Positions 42,845-51,241 of a DNA stretch of 64,000 bases are shown here, piece after piece (the stretch's first letter is position 1; every line of letters begins with the position of its first letter). The translations under genes were made by a program, and so were the position numbers. Source of the DNA: Palsa-504 sp963835775 (GTDB taxonomy: Bacteria > Actinomycetota > Actinomycetes > Streptosporangiales > Streptosporangiaceae); the NCBI GenBank assembly GCA_963835775.1, contig CAWIHB010000017.1, positions 62,001 to 126,000 on the forward strand, read 5' to 3'. Under the pieces are notes generated by a model that ran no database searches, was not told the origin of the DNA, and saw only the letters and a program-made list of their open reading frames with translations.

Positions 42845-43810
42845 GTGAGCACGCCCGGGGACCCCGGATCGGGTCAGTGGGGTCAAGGGGATCAGCGTGG
42901 CCCGGGCGGTCACGGCGGCCCGGATGAGGCGGCGGGCGGAGCCCCGGACGGGGTTCCCGCCTGCTACCGCCATCCCGGCCGGGAAACCTACGTCTCCTGT
43001 GTCCGGTGCGGCCGGTACGCCTGTCCGGACTGCATGCGCTCGGCCTCGGTGGGCCAGCAGTGTGTGGAGTGCGTAGGCCAGGGCGCGCGGAGCGGCAGGC
43101 AGGCCAGGACGGCGTTCGGCGGCCGCCCCGCCGCCGGCGCTGTGGTCACCTGGACGCTCGTCGCCATCAACGTGGCCGTCTTCCTGGTCACCTGGGTCCG
43201 CCCGGGCATCGTCATCAACCTGGAGATGATCGGGTACGCCCCGTACAGCTACGGCGGCGCGCTGCACGGCGTGGCCGCGGGCGAGTGGTACCGGCTGATC
43301 ACGTCCGCGTTCCTGGCCCCGGCCACCGGGCTGAGCGGCGGCCTGGGCATCTGGGACATCCTGTTCAACCTGTGGGCGCTGATCTTCGTCGGCCCGGCCC
43401 TGGAGGGCCTGCTCGGCCGGTGGCGCTTCCTGTCCGTTTACCTGCTCAGCGCGGTGGGCGGCGGGGTGATGTACTACTTCCTGGCCCCGCCGTACGATCC
43501 CGCCCTGGGTGCCTCGGGCGCCATCTTCGGGCTGTTCGGCGCGTGGTTCGTGGTGTCACGGCGGCTTCGCGTCGACACCAGGGGCATCGTCACGCTGATC
43601 GCCATCAACCTCGCTCTCAGCCTCTTCCTGCACAACATCATTGCCTGGCAGGACCACATCGGCGGGCTGCTCACCGGCGCGGTCATCACCGCGGCCTACG
43701 TCTACGCGCCGACCAGGAGCCGGGCGCTGGTGCAGGTCCTGGCCACCGTCGCGGTGATGGCCCTGCTGGTGATCTCGATCGTGGTGCGGAACGGCCAGCT
43801 AACCGGGTAA
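42845..43810 (+). CDS. Rhomboid family intramembrane serine protease
   Basis: 321 residues, GTG start 12 nt after ppiA. The N-terminus has a zinc-ribbon/B-box-like segment (CYRHPGRETYVSCVRCGRYACPDC...CVEC), then six to seven TM helices. The catalytic Ser lies in GASGAIFGLFG and the His in WQDHIGGLLTGA. The upstream motif, usually with His and Asn (H-xx-FN), reads IWDILFNLWAL: Asn is kept but the His is replaced. The gene is part of a conserved actinobacterial block. Confidence 0.92.
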   Translation: MSTPGDPGSGQWGQGDQRGPGGHGGPDEAAGGAPDGVPACYRHPGRETYVSCVRCGRYACPDCMRSASVGQQCVECVGQGARSGRQARTAFGGRPAAGAVVTWTLVAINVAVFLVTWVRPGIVINLEMIGYAPYSYGGALHGVAAGEWYRLITSAFLAPATGLSGGLGIWDILFNLWALIFVGPALEGLLGRWRFLSVYLLSAVGGGVMYYFLAPPYDPALGASGAIFGLFGAWFVVSRRLRVDTRGIVTLIAINLALSLFLHNIIAWQDHIGGLLTGAVITAAYVYAPTRSRALVQVLATVAVMALLVISIVVRNGQLTG

Positions 43811-43848
43811 CGGGTCAGCTGACATGGTTGGATCCCGAGCGGGCGCGC

Positions 43849-44100
43849 TCAGCGCCACCTGGTGGACAGGGTGACGCCGCCGACGATGAGGACGAAGCCG
43901 ATGACCAGGTTCCAGGAGCCCAGGGCTGACATGCCCGCGATGGAGCCCTGGGTCACGTAGTAGACGGCGATCCAGGCCAGGCCCAGGACCAGGCAGATCA
44001 CGATGGTCGGGCCGACCCACGGGGCGCTGACCTTGCGGCGGGCCGACTTCGACGGCGGGGGCGTGTAGACCGTCTTCTTGCGGACACGCGACTTGGGCAC
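43849..44100 (-). CDS. crgA: Cell division protein CrgA
   Basis: 83 residues from GTG 44100, chosen because AGGAGG lies 5 nt upstream and because VPKSRVRKKTVYTPP is the family N-terminus. Two TM helices (about 30-48 and 61-79) with SAPWVGPTIVICLVLGLAWI and WNLVIGFVLIVGG. CrgA interacts with FtsZ/FtsI-type divisome proteins and coordinates septation and wall growth in actinobacteria. Confidence 0.95.
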   Translation of the reverse strand: MPKSRVRKKTVYTPPPSKSARRKVSAPWVGPTIVICLVLGLAWIAVYYVTQGSIAGMSALGSWNLVIGFVLIVGGVTLSTRWR

Positions 44101-44298
44101 GACGGCCTCCTGCGTAACAAACCCTCGGGTGCCGGGAGCATCCCCGGCCAGCACGGCGATACGGAACCCTAAGCCTAGCCGCTCGGCGAACCGGTCGCTT
44201 CGATGAGCGTTCGGCAGGCAGAGGTGGTTACAGATAGGTATTCTTCAGACTCAATTAGTGACTATCTCCGCCGCCGATAACGACCGAATGGATGCGCC

Positions 44299-44934
44299 GT
44301 GCGACAAGCGACCCGCGCCGCCGGGGAGGTCTTCCTGACCCTGGGCGTGATCGGACTGCTCTTCATCGGATACCTGATCTGGGGCACCGCCATGCGCGCC
44401 GACTCGGCCCAGCACCAGTTCACCAACGAGCTGAACGAGCAGTTCGGGCAGGCTCCGGCCGGCGGCGGGCAGGCCCGGCCTGAGCAGTTCGATGTCGCCA
44501 CCGGCCAGCCCTTCGCCTTCATCAGGATCCCGGCCTTCGGCCCGCACTGGCAGTTCACCCTGATCCAGGGCACGGCCCTGGCCCAGCTCGACCTGAGCCC
44601 CGGGCATGTACCGGACACCCAGTGGCCGGGGCAGGTGGGCAACTTCGCCGTGGCCGGGCACCGGGTGACCGCGGGCAACCCGTTCTGGTCGCTGCCCTCG
44701 CTGCGGGCCGGGGACCTGGTGTACATCCAGACCAAGCTCAACAACTACACCTACCGGGTCACCGGTGAGCAGATGGTGCTGCCCACCGATCTGGGCGTGC
44801 TCGACCCGGTGCCCGGTCATCCGGCGCAGCGGCCGACCCAGCGGCTGATCACCCTGATCACCTGTGACCCGGCCTGGACCGGCACGCACCGCGTCATCGT
44901 CACCGGTGTCCTGGTCTCAGCCCGGGCGCGCTGA
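44299..44934 (+). CDS. Class E sortase
   Basis: 211 residues, GTG start. One N-terminal TM anchor (about 11-29), then the sortase barrel with catalytic His near residue 120 (NFAVAGHRVT), Cys near 189 in TLITCDP and Arg near 198 in GTHRVIVTG. Sortase E enzymes attach LAXTG-type proteins to peptidoglycan in high-GC Gram-positives. It is divergent from crgA. Confidence 0.94.
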   Translation: MRQATRAAGEVFLTLGVIGLLFIGYLIWGTAMRADSAQHQFTNELNEQFGQAPAGGGQARPEQFDVATGQPFAFIRIPAFGPHWQFTLIQGTALAQLDLSPGHVPDTQWPGQVGNFAVAGHRVTAGNPFWSLPSLRAGDLVYIQTKLNNYTYRVTGEQMVLPTDLGVLDPVPGHPAQRPTQRLITLITCDPAWTGTHRVIVTGVLVSARAR

Positions 44935-44957
44935 GGCGAATACCGAAGGAGGCAGGC

Positions 44958-45113
44958 ATGTACGGCTGGCTATGGCAGCGGCTGCCGGGCGGTCCCGCCG
45001 CCCGGACCGGGACGATGACCGTGCTCATCCTGGCCGCGATCGCGTTCCTGTGGTTCGTCATCTTCCCCTGGGCGTCGATCCACCTGCCGATCGACATGAC
45101 CGGCGTCGACTAG
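44958..45113 (+). CDS. Conserved small membrane protein after sortase
   Basis: 51 residues; AAGGAGG lies 6 nt upstream of ATG 44958. It begins MYGWLWQRLPGGPAARTG, has one hydrophobic helix (about 20-38) and a short tail (SIHLPIDMTGVD). Its 24-nt spacing from the sortase gene suggests co-expression. Function unknown; such small proteins recur at this place in actinobacteria. Confidence 0.7.
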   Translation: MYGWLWQRLPGGPAARTGTMTVLILAAIAFLWFVIFPWASIHLPIDMTGVD

Positions 45114-45114
45114 G

Positions 45115-46887
45115 TCAGAATCCCAGCGAGATGGTGCCGCTGGGGGTTGGGCTCACGGTGGGGGAAACGGAGGTCGAGGGCGTGGGGGACGGCGAGGCGC
45201 CGTTCTGCACGTAGATGGTGACCGTGGAACCCTTGGCCGCGTTGGCGCCCGTAGCCGGGATCTGGTTGAAGACGGTGCCGTCGGCGTACTGCGCCGGCCC
45301 GGAGCCCTGCTGGACGCTGACCGCGAACCCGGCCGTGGTCAGGATCTGGCTGGCGGTGGCCTGGGAATCGCCGATGACCGAGGGCACCGCGGTGGCCCCG
45401 CCGGAGACGGTGATCGTCACCGTGGAACCGGGCGGCGCCGTGCCGCCGCTCGGGCTCTGGCTGATCACCTGGCCCGCGGGCGCGGTCGAGGTCGTATCCG
45501 CCTTGGTCTGGACCTGGAAGCCCTTGCCGGTCAGGGTGGACTCGGCCGCGCTTTGCTGATCGCCCACCACGTTGGGCACGGCGACGGGCGCGGCCCCGCT
45601 GGAGACGTACAGCGTCACCAGGGTGTTGGCCGGGACGATGTTGCCCTCCGCCGGGGTCGACTTGATGACCAGGCCGCTCTTGAGGCTCGAGCTGGCTTCG
45701 TCGACCACCGTGGAACGCAGGTGCTGGGCGGTGATCTGGGCCTGGGCCGTCGCCACCGGCTCGCCGTTTACCAGCGGCACGGAGTACGTCTTGCCCCCGG
45801 CCAGCAGGTAGTAGGCCACCCCGATGACCACGCCGAGGACAAGCACCAGGCCGAGAACCCACGGCACCCAGCGGTGCCCGCCGCCGCGGCGGTCGCCGCG
45901 GGCGTAGCCGCCGTCGGTGTAGTCGTAGTCGGAAACGGGCGGGATGGCTCCCGTCCGGCCCGCCATCATCGCGTCCGGGCCGATCCGCTGCGTCCCGGCG
46001 TAACTCTCCACCCGGGTCGGCGGCGCGGCCGCGACCGGCAGGCCGGAGGCGGCGCGCTGCAGGTCGGCGCGCATGTCGGCTGCGGTCTGGTACCGGTCGG
46101 CGGGCGACTTGGCCATGGCCTTGAGCACGATCGCGTCGGCCCAGGGCGGGACGTCCGGGTCCACCCGGGACGGCGGGATCGGGTTCTCCCGCACGTGCTG
46201 GTAGGCGATCGCGACCGGCGAATCGCCGGTGAACGGCGGCCGGCCGGTGAGCAGCTCGTACAGCAAGCAGCCGGTGGAGTACAGGTCGCTGCGGGAATCG
46301 ACCCGCTCGCCGCGGGCCTGCTCCGGCGACAGGTACTGTGCGGTGCCGATCACCTGGGCGGTCTGCGTCATGGTGGCCTGGGCGTCGCTCATGGCCCGGG
46401 CGATGCCGAAGTCCATGACTTTGACGTCACCGTTGCGGGTTACCATCACGTTGCCCGGCTTGATGTCCCGGTGCACGATGCCGGCCTGATGGCTGTAGTC
46501 CAGGGCCCGGAGCACGCCGTCGATGATCTCCAGCAACCGTTCGGGCAGCAGCCGGTGCCCGTCTTGCAGCATCTCCCGCACCGTGCGCCCGTCCACGTAC
46601 TCCATCACGATGTACGGCACGGGAAGGCCGGTGGCCATGTCCTCGCCGGTGTCATAGACCGCCACGATCGACGGGTGGTTCAGCGAGGCCGCGGACTGAG
46701 CCTCACGGCGGAACCTGGCCTGGAATATCTGGTCCCTGGCCAGGTCGGCGCGCAGCGTCTTGATAGCGACGATCCGGTCCAGCCGGATGTCGCGCGCCCG
46801 GTATACCTCGGCCATGCCGCCGCGGCCGACGACGCCATCAAGCTCGTAGCGGCCGCCGAGAAGACGGGGCTGTGTCATGTCTCGCAC
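45115..46887 (-). CDS. pknB: Serine/threonine protein kinase PknB with PASTA domains
   Basis: 590 residues. Kinase domain (about 12-275): glycine loop VVGRGGMAEVYRA, IVAIKTLRAD, HRDIKPGNVMV, DFGIARAM and an activation segment with TMTQTAQVIGTAQYLSPEQ. A TM helix (about 342-364) is followed by three extracellular PASTA repeats (about 366-567) and a Ser/Pro tail. PASTA domains sense peptidoglycan fragments, and PknB controls wall synthesis and division. GTG 46887 and ATG 46878 (MTQPRLL) are alternative starts. Last gene of the leftward fhaA-to-pknB operon. Confidence 0.96.
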   Translation of the reverse strand: MRDMTQPRLLGGRYELDGVVGRGGMAEVYRARDIRLDRIVAIKTLRADLARDQIFQARFRREAQSAASLNHPSIVAVYDTGEDMATGLPVPYIVMEYVDGRTVREMLQDGHRLLPERLLEIIDGVLRALDYSHQAGIVHRDIKPGNVMVTRNGDVKVMDFGIARAMSDAQATMTQTAQVIGTAQYLSPEQARGERVDSRSDLYSTGCLLYELLTGRPPFTGDSPVAIAYQHVRENPIPPSRVDPDVPPWADAIVLKAMAKSPADRYQTAADMRADLQRAASGLPVAAAPPTRVESYAGTQRIGPDAMMAGRTGAIPPVSDYDYTDGGYARGDRRGGGHRWVPWVLGLVLVLGVVIGVAYYLLAGGKTYSVPLVNGEPVATAQAQITAQHLRSTVVDEASSSLKSGLVIKSTPAEGNIVPANTLVTLYVSSGAAPVAVPNVVGDQQSAAESTLTGKGFQVQTKADTTSTAPAGQVISQSPSGGTAPPGSTVTITVSGGATAVPSVIGDSQATASQILTTAGFAVSVQQGSGPAQYADGTVFNQIPATGANAAKGSTVTIYVQNGASPSPTPSTSVSPTVSPTPSGTISLGF

Positions 46888-46919
46888 TCTGCCAAACCAC
46901 CCTGCGTTATTGCCAGTAT

Positions 46920-48311
46920 CTAAGGAGAGGTCGCCGTACTTGAAGCAGTCGCCGACACGGTCGCGGTGGCCGACATCGTGCCGGTCGGCGACCCTGAGGC
47001 GGACGCTGACGACGTCGAGCTTGACGTCGCCGTTGATTTCGGTGATGTTGTCGGTTTCGCGGTCTTGCTGGGCTCCGGGTTAACTGTAGGGCTGGGCAAC
47101 GATGATGGCGGTTCCACGGTACTCGGGCTCGGCGATGACGTGGTGCTGTCACTGGTACTAGGCGCCGCGGCCGAGGCCGACGAGCTGATGTGCTGCACGG
47201 TTTTGGGTCCGGTCCCGCTGCCCTGGTGGATGAGGTGCCCGCTGAGGTACAGGCCGGCCAGGGCAGCCAGGGCGCACAGCACCGCGGTCAGGCCCGCCAG
47301 CGCCAGCCGGCGACCCCCTGGGCCTCCGGGCCCGCCCGGTCCGGTCCGGTCCGGGTCGACGTCATCGCCGGGCATCAGGCCGGTCGGGGCGGCCGGCAGG
47401 TCGGATCTGGTCGCGCCGGGCTGGCCTGTCCTGGCCACGCCGGCCAGATCGGCCCCCCGGGACCCGGTCGCCGCCCCGCCGAAGGCCAGCGCGTCGCGCA
47501 GCATCTCGGCCCGGTCGGCCACCACCCGGACGTTGGCCGGGCGCCCGGCCGGGGTCTTGGCCAGCATGTCGTAGACCAGGTCGGCGACCGGCGGCGGCAC
47601 GTCGGGCGGCAGCGGCGGCACCGGCGCGTGCTTGTGCGCGTAGGCGATGGCCAGCGGCTCAGTGGCCGTGAACGGCACATGGCCGGCCAGGCACTCGTAG
47701 GCGACCACCCCGAGCGAGTAGATGTCGGAGGAGGCGTCGACCGGCGCGCCGGTGGCCTGCTCCGGCGAGACGTACATGGCCGTGCCCATCACCATGCCGG
47801 TCTCGGTCAGGTGCGAGGCCTGCGCCGCGGCCATCGCGGTGGCGATGCCGAAATCGGTGATCTTCGTGGTGCCGCCCGCGGCGACCAGCAGGTTGCCCGG
47901 CTTGATGTCGCGGTGCACGATGCCGGCCTGGTGCGCGGCATCGAGCGCCCGGGCCGCCTGGCCGATGATGTCCAGGGTGGCGTCGGCGGACAGGCGGCCG
48001 GCCCGGGCCAGGATGGCCGACAGCGGCTCGCCCTTGACCAGCTCCATGATCAGGTAGGCGCCGCCGAACTCGGCCGACTCGCCGTAGTCGTAGACCCGGG
48101 CGATGCCGGGGTGGGACAGGCTGGCCGAGTACCGTGCCTCGGCCCGGAATCTGGCCAGGAAGGCCTCGTCACCGGCTCGCCCGGTAGGCAGCAGCTTCAC
48201 CGCGACGGCCCGGTTGAGCAGCTCGTCCTCGCCGCGCCACACCTCGCCCATGCCGCCCGCCGCGATGCGGTCGGTCAGCCGGTAGCGGCCCGCCAGCAGG
48301 TAACCGGTCAT
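46920..48311 (-). CDS. pknA: Serine/threonine protein kinase PknA
   Basis: 463 residues. Kinase domain (about 8-268) with IAAGGMGEVWRGEDELLNRA, VAVKLLP, HRDIKPGNLLV, DFGIATAM and MYVSPEQATGAPVD. A TM helix (about 335-357) and a Ser/Thr/Pro-rich extracellular tail without PASTA follow. This architecture and its place between pbpA and pknB fit PknA. The ATG overlaps the pbpA stop by one base (TAATG). Essential for cell-shape control in mycobacterial relatives. Confidence 0.94.
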   Translation of the reverse strand: MTGYLLAGRYRLTDRIAAGGMGEVWRGEDELLNRAVAVKLLPTGRAGDEAFLARFRAEARYSASLSHPGIARVYDYGESAEFGGAYLIMELVKGEPLSAILARAGRLSADATLDIIGQAARALDAAHQAGIVHRDIKPGNLLVAAGGTTKITDFGIATAMAAAQASHLTETGMVMGTAMYVSPEQATGAPVDASSDIYSLGVVAYECLAGHVPFTATEPLAIAYAHKHAPVPPLPPDVPPPVADLVYDMLAKTPAGRPANVRVVADRAEMLRDALAFGGAATGSRGADLAGVARTGQPGATRSDLPAAPTGLMPGDDVDPDRTGPGGPGGPGGRRLALAGLTAVLCALAALAGLYLSGHLIHQGSGTGPKTVQHISSSASAAAPSTSDSTTSSPSPSTVEPPSSLPSPTVNPEPSKTAKPTTSPKSTATSSSTSSASASGSPTGTMSATATVSATASSTATSP

Positions 48312-49786
48312 TATTTCCCCAGGAACGCCTTAATGACCTGCACAGCGATGGGCGCTGCCGCGGTGGCCCCGTAGCCCCCGCCCGCAATTATGACGCCGAC
48401 GGCGATCTGCGGGTTGTCGTAGGGCGCGTAGCAGGTAAAGACGGCGTCGTTGAGGCCGGTGTTGTTCGGGCCGTTCTGCGCGGTCCCCGTCTTGCCGGCG
48501 ATCGTGATGCCGTCCTCGGCGGCGGTGTTGAAGGCGTTGGCCGTCCCGTCCGGGTTCTGCACCACCGCGAGCATCATCTGGCCCACGTCGGAAGCGACCG
48601 ACGGCGAGACCGGCTGGCTCAGCTGGGTCGGCGTGGTGATGTTCACCGTGCTCAGGTCACTGGCCGTGACCTGCTTGACCAGGTAGGGCGCCATCAGCTT
48701 GCCGCCGTTGGCGATGGTCGCCGCGAACATGGCCTCCTGCAGCGGGGTGACCGTGTCGCTGTACTGGCCGATGGCCGAGAATGCGGTCAGCGGCGGGCTG
48801 TTCGAGACGACGTAGTTGCTCGGGGTCACCGGCATCGGGATGCGCAGCGTCGTGCTGTTCATCCCGAACATCGTGGCGAAGCTGTTGAGCGTGCCGCTGG
48901 TCAGGTTGATGCCCATGCTGCCGAAGGTGGTGTCGCAGGACTGCGCGAAGGCGGTGATCAGCGGAGCCTGCCCGCTGCCGTCGCCGCACACCTCACCGTC
49001 GTTGTTGGTCAGGATGTGCGTGGTCTGCGGCAGCTTGAGCTGGGTCGGGGAGTAGACGTTGGTCTGCGGCGTGCTGGTCGGGTTCTTGGTCAGGTAAGCC
49101 GAGCTGGTCACGATCTTGAAGGTCGAGCCGGGCGGCCAGGTGAAGTTGATGGCCCGGTTCAGCAGCGGGTTGCCCGGCTCATTGAGCAGGGCCTGATCGG
49201 CCGTGTTGAGCTTGGTGCCGTCGTGGGTGGTCAGCACGTTCGGGTCGTAGCTCGGGTAGGAGGCCATGGCCAGGATCGCGCCGGTCTGCGGGTCGATCGC
49301 CACCACAGCCCCCGGCTTGCCGTTGGTCATGGTCTCCAGCGCCTGCCAGGCCGCATTCTGCGCCTTGGAGTTGATGGTGAGCGTGACGTTGGCGCCGCGC
49401 CGCTGCTTACCGGTGATCAGGTCGATGAAGTTCCGCACCGCCAGCGAGGAGTCGCTGCCGTTCAGCACCGAGTTCTCGTAGTACTCGATGCCACTCTCGC
49501 TGTAGAGCGTCTGGTAGCCGGTTACCGGGGCGTACTCGGGTCCCAGCGGGTAGACGCGCTTGTACTTGTAGATATCGCCGCTCGGCACGGATTCGGCGAC
49601 CGTGACGTTGTCCGAGGTGACGATGTTGCCGCGCTGGTACTGGAACTGCGCCTCGAAGGCGCGGGCGTTGTTCGGCTTGGCGGCCAGGCTGGCCGTCTGG
49701 AAGCCCTGCAGGTAGTTGACGTTCACCAGCAGCAGCACGAACATCACCAGCACGGCGATTGAAATCCGGCGCAGTGCGCGGTTCAC
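48311..49786 (-). CDS. pbpA: Class B penicillin-binding protein PbpA (FtsI/PBP2-like)
   Basis: 491 residues, GTG start. An N-terminal TM helix (about 8-27), a PBP dimerisation domain (about 50-150) and the transpeptidase: active-site Ser in STFK near residue 223 (WPPGSTFKIVTS), a second motif around AQSCDTTFGSMG, and KTGTAQNG near 430. It cross-links peptidoglycan and is paired with the SEDS gene just upstream (4-nt overlap). Confidence 0.95.
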   Translation of the reverse strand: MNRALRRISIAVLVMFVLLLVNVNYLQGFQTASLAAKPNNARAFEAQFQYQRGNIVTSDNVTVAESVPSGDIYKYKRVYPLGPEYAPVTGYQTLYSESGIEYYENSVLNGSDSSLAVRNFIDLITGKQRRGANVTLTINSKAQNAAWQALETMTNGKPGAVVAIDPQTGAILAMASYPSYDPNVLTTHDGTKLNTADQALLNEPGNPLLNRAINFTWPPGSTFKIVTSSAYLTKNPTSTPQTNVYSPTQLKLPQTTHILTNNDGEVCGDGSGQAPLITAFAQSCDTTFGSMGINLTSGTLNSFATMFGMNSTTLRIPMPVTPSNYVVSNSPPLTAFSAIGQYSDTVTPLQEAMFAATIANGGKLMAPYLVKQVTASDLSTVNITTPTQLSQPVSPSVASDVGQMMLAVVQNPDGTANAFNTAAEDGITIAGKTGTAQNGPNNTGLNDAVFTCYAPYDNPQIAVGVIIAGGGYGATAAAPIAVQVIKAFLGK

Positions 49787-51204
49787 CTCAGCGTCACCAC
49801 CTGGGTCAGCCCCTCGTCCTGGATCGGCCGCGGCGGCGGCCGCCGCGCCGTTTCGCTCACCCGGGCCAGCACGGCGATGAGCATCCAGCTCGCCACCAGC
49901 GAGGATCCGCCCTGGGACAGGAACGGGGTGGTGATGCCGGTCAGCGGGATGAGCCGGGTCACCCCGCCCACGATCACGAACACCTGCAGGGCCAGCATGA
50001 ACGACAGGCCGCCGGCCAGCAGCTTGGAGAACGGGTCCTTGACCGACATCGCGGCCTGCAGCCCGCGCTGCACGATCAGCCCGTAGATGAGCAGGATGGC
50101 CATCAGCCCGGCCAGCCCCAGTTCCTCGCCGAAGGCGGTGACCACCAGATCACTTTGCACGAGCGGGGTAATGTACGGCTGGCCGCCGCCCAGGCCCTTG
50201 CCGAGCAGGCCGCCGCTGGCCATCCCGTACAGGCCCTGCACCAGCTGGTAGGCGTTGTGGCTGGGGTTCAGCCCGCTGAACGGGTGCAGCCAGATGTTGA
50301 ACCGCTCGCCCACGTGGCCAAACAGCTTGGCCGCGGCGAACGCGCCCGCCACGAACATCAGGAAGCCGAGCAGCAGCCAGGAGGTCCGGGACGTGGCGAT
50401 GTAGAGCATGGCCACGAACAGGCCCATAAACACCGCGCTGGTGCCGATGTCGCTCTCGAAGACCAGCAGAAGCAGGCTGGCCGCCCAGACCACCAAGATG
50501 GGGCCCAGGTCACGGGCCCGCGGCAGGTCGATGCCGAGTACCCGGCGGCCGGCCAGGGCCAGCACGTCCCGCTTGGCCACCAGGTAGCCGGCGAACGAGA
50601 CGGCCAGCGCCAGCTTGGCGAACTCCTCCGGCTGGATGGTGAACGTGCCCAGCCGGATCTGGATCTTGGCCCCGTAGACCTCGCTGATCGAAGACGGCAG
50701 CAGGGCGGGCAAGGCCAGCAGCAGCAGCCCGATGGCGCCCAGCGTATAGGTGTAGCGCTGCAGCACCCGCGGCTCGCGGATCAGGACCAGCACCGCGACG
50801 AAGCAGGCGATGCCGATGGCGGTGTAGAGGAGCTGGATCTCGGTCGCCGACGAGCTCAGCGGCGCCGAAAGGAGGTTCCCCTGCGCGGCCAGCCGGTAGG
50901 TCATCACCACGCCCAGGCCGTTCAGCAAGGCCGCCAGCGGCAGCAGCAGGGGATCCGCCCACGGGGCCCAGCGGCGCATGGCCAGGTGAGCGATCAGCAC
51001 GATCACGACGAAACCGGCCATGTACTCGGCCAGGCTCGACGGCAGCCGTCCCTTGAGGCTGTAGCCCACGTTGGCGAAGGCGAACGCGACCAGCGCGAAG
51101 ACGAACACCAGCATGATCAGCTCGGTGCCCCGCCGGCCCTGGCGCACCGGGACCAGCGGGTGGTCGGGATCAACCGCCGGCGTCGGGGCGGTGACGCTGC
51201 TCAC
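49783..51204 (-). CDS. rodA: SEDS-family peptidoglycan polymerase (FtsW/RodA)
   Basis: 473 residues with about 10-12 TM helices. SEDS signatures: RLGTFTIQPEEFAKLALAV, FESDIGTSAVFMGLF, GLNPSHNAYQLVQGLYGMAS, GGLLGKGLGGGQPYITPLVQ and GGSSLVASWML. It polymerises lipid II into glycan strands together with PbpA. GTG start 37 nt after the pstP stop. Confidence 0.95.
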   Translation of the reverse strand: MSSVTAPTPAVDPDHPLVPVRQGRRGTELIMLVFVFALVAFAFANVGYSLKGRLPSSLAEYMAGFVVIVLIAHLAMRRWAPWADPLLLPLAALLNGLGVVMTYRLAAQGNLLSAPLSSSATEIQLLYTAIGIACFVAVLVLIREPRVLQRYTYTLGAIGLLLLALPALLPSSISEVYGAKIQIRLGTFTIQPEEFAKLALAVSFAGYLVAKRDVLALAGRRVLGIDLPRARDLGPILVVWAASLLLLVFESDIGTSAVFMGLFVAMLYIATSRTSWLLLGFLMFVAGAFAAAKLFGHVGERFNIWLHPFSGLNPSHNAYQLVQGLYGMASGGLLGKGLGGGQPYITPLVQSDLVVTAFGEELGLAGLMAILLIYGLIVQRGLQAAMSVKDPFSKLLAGGLSFMLALQVFVIVGGVTRLIPLTGITTPFLSQGGSSLVASWMLIAVLARVSETARRPPPRPIQDEGLTQVVTLR

Positions 51205-51241
51205 CGGGGCCTCGCCGGGTCTTCGAGGCGGGCAGCCCGGA

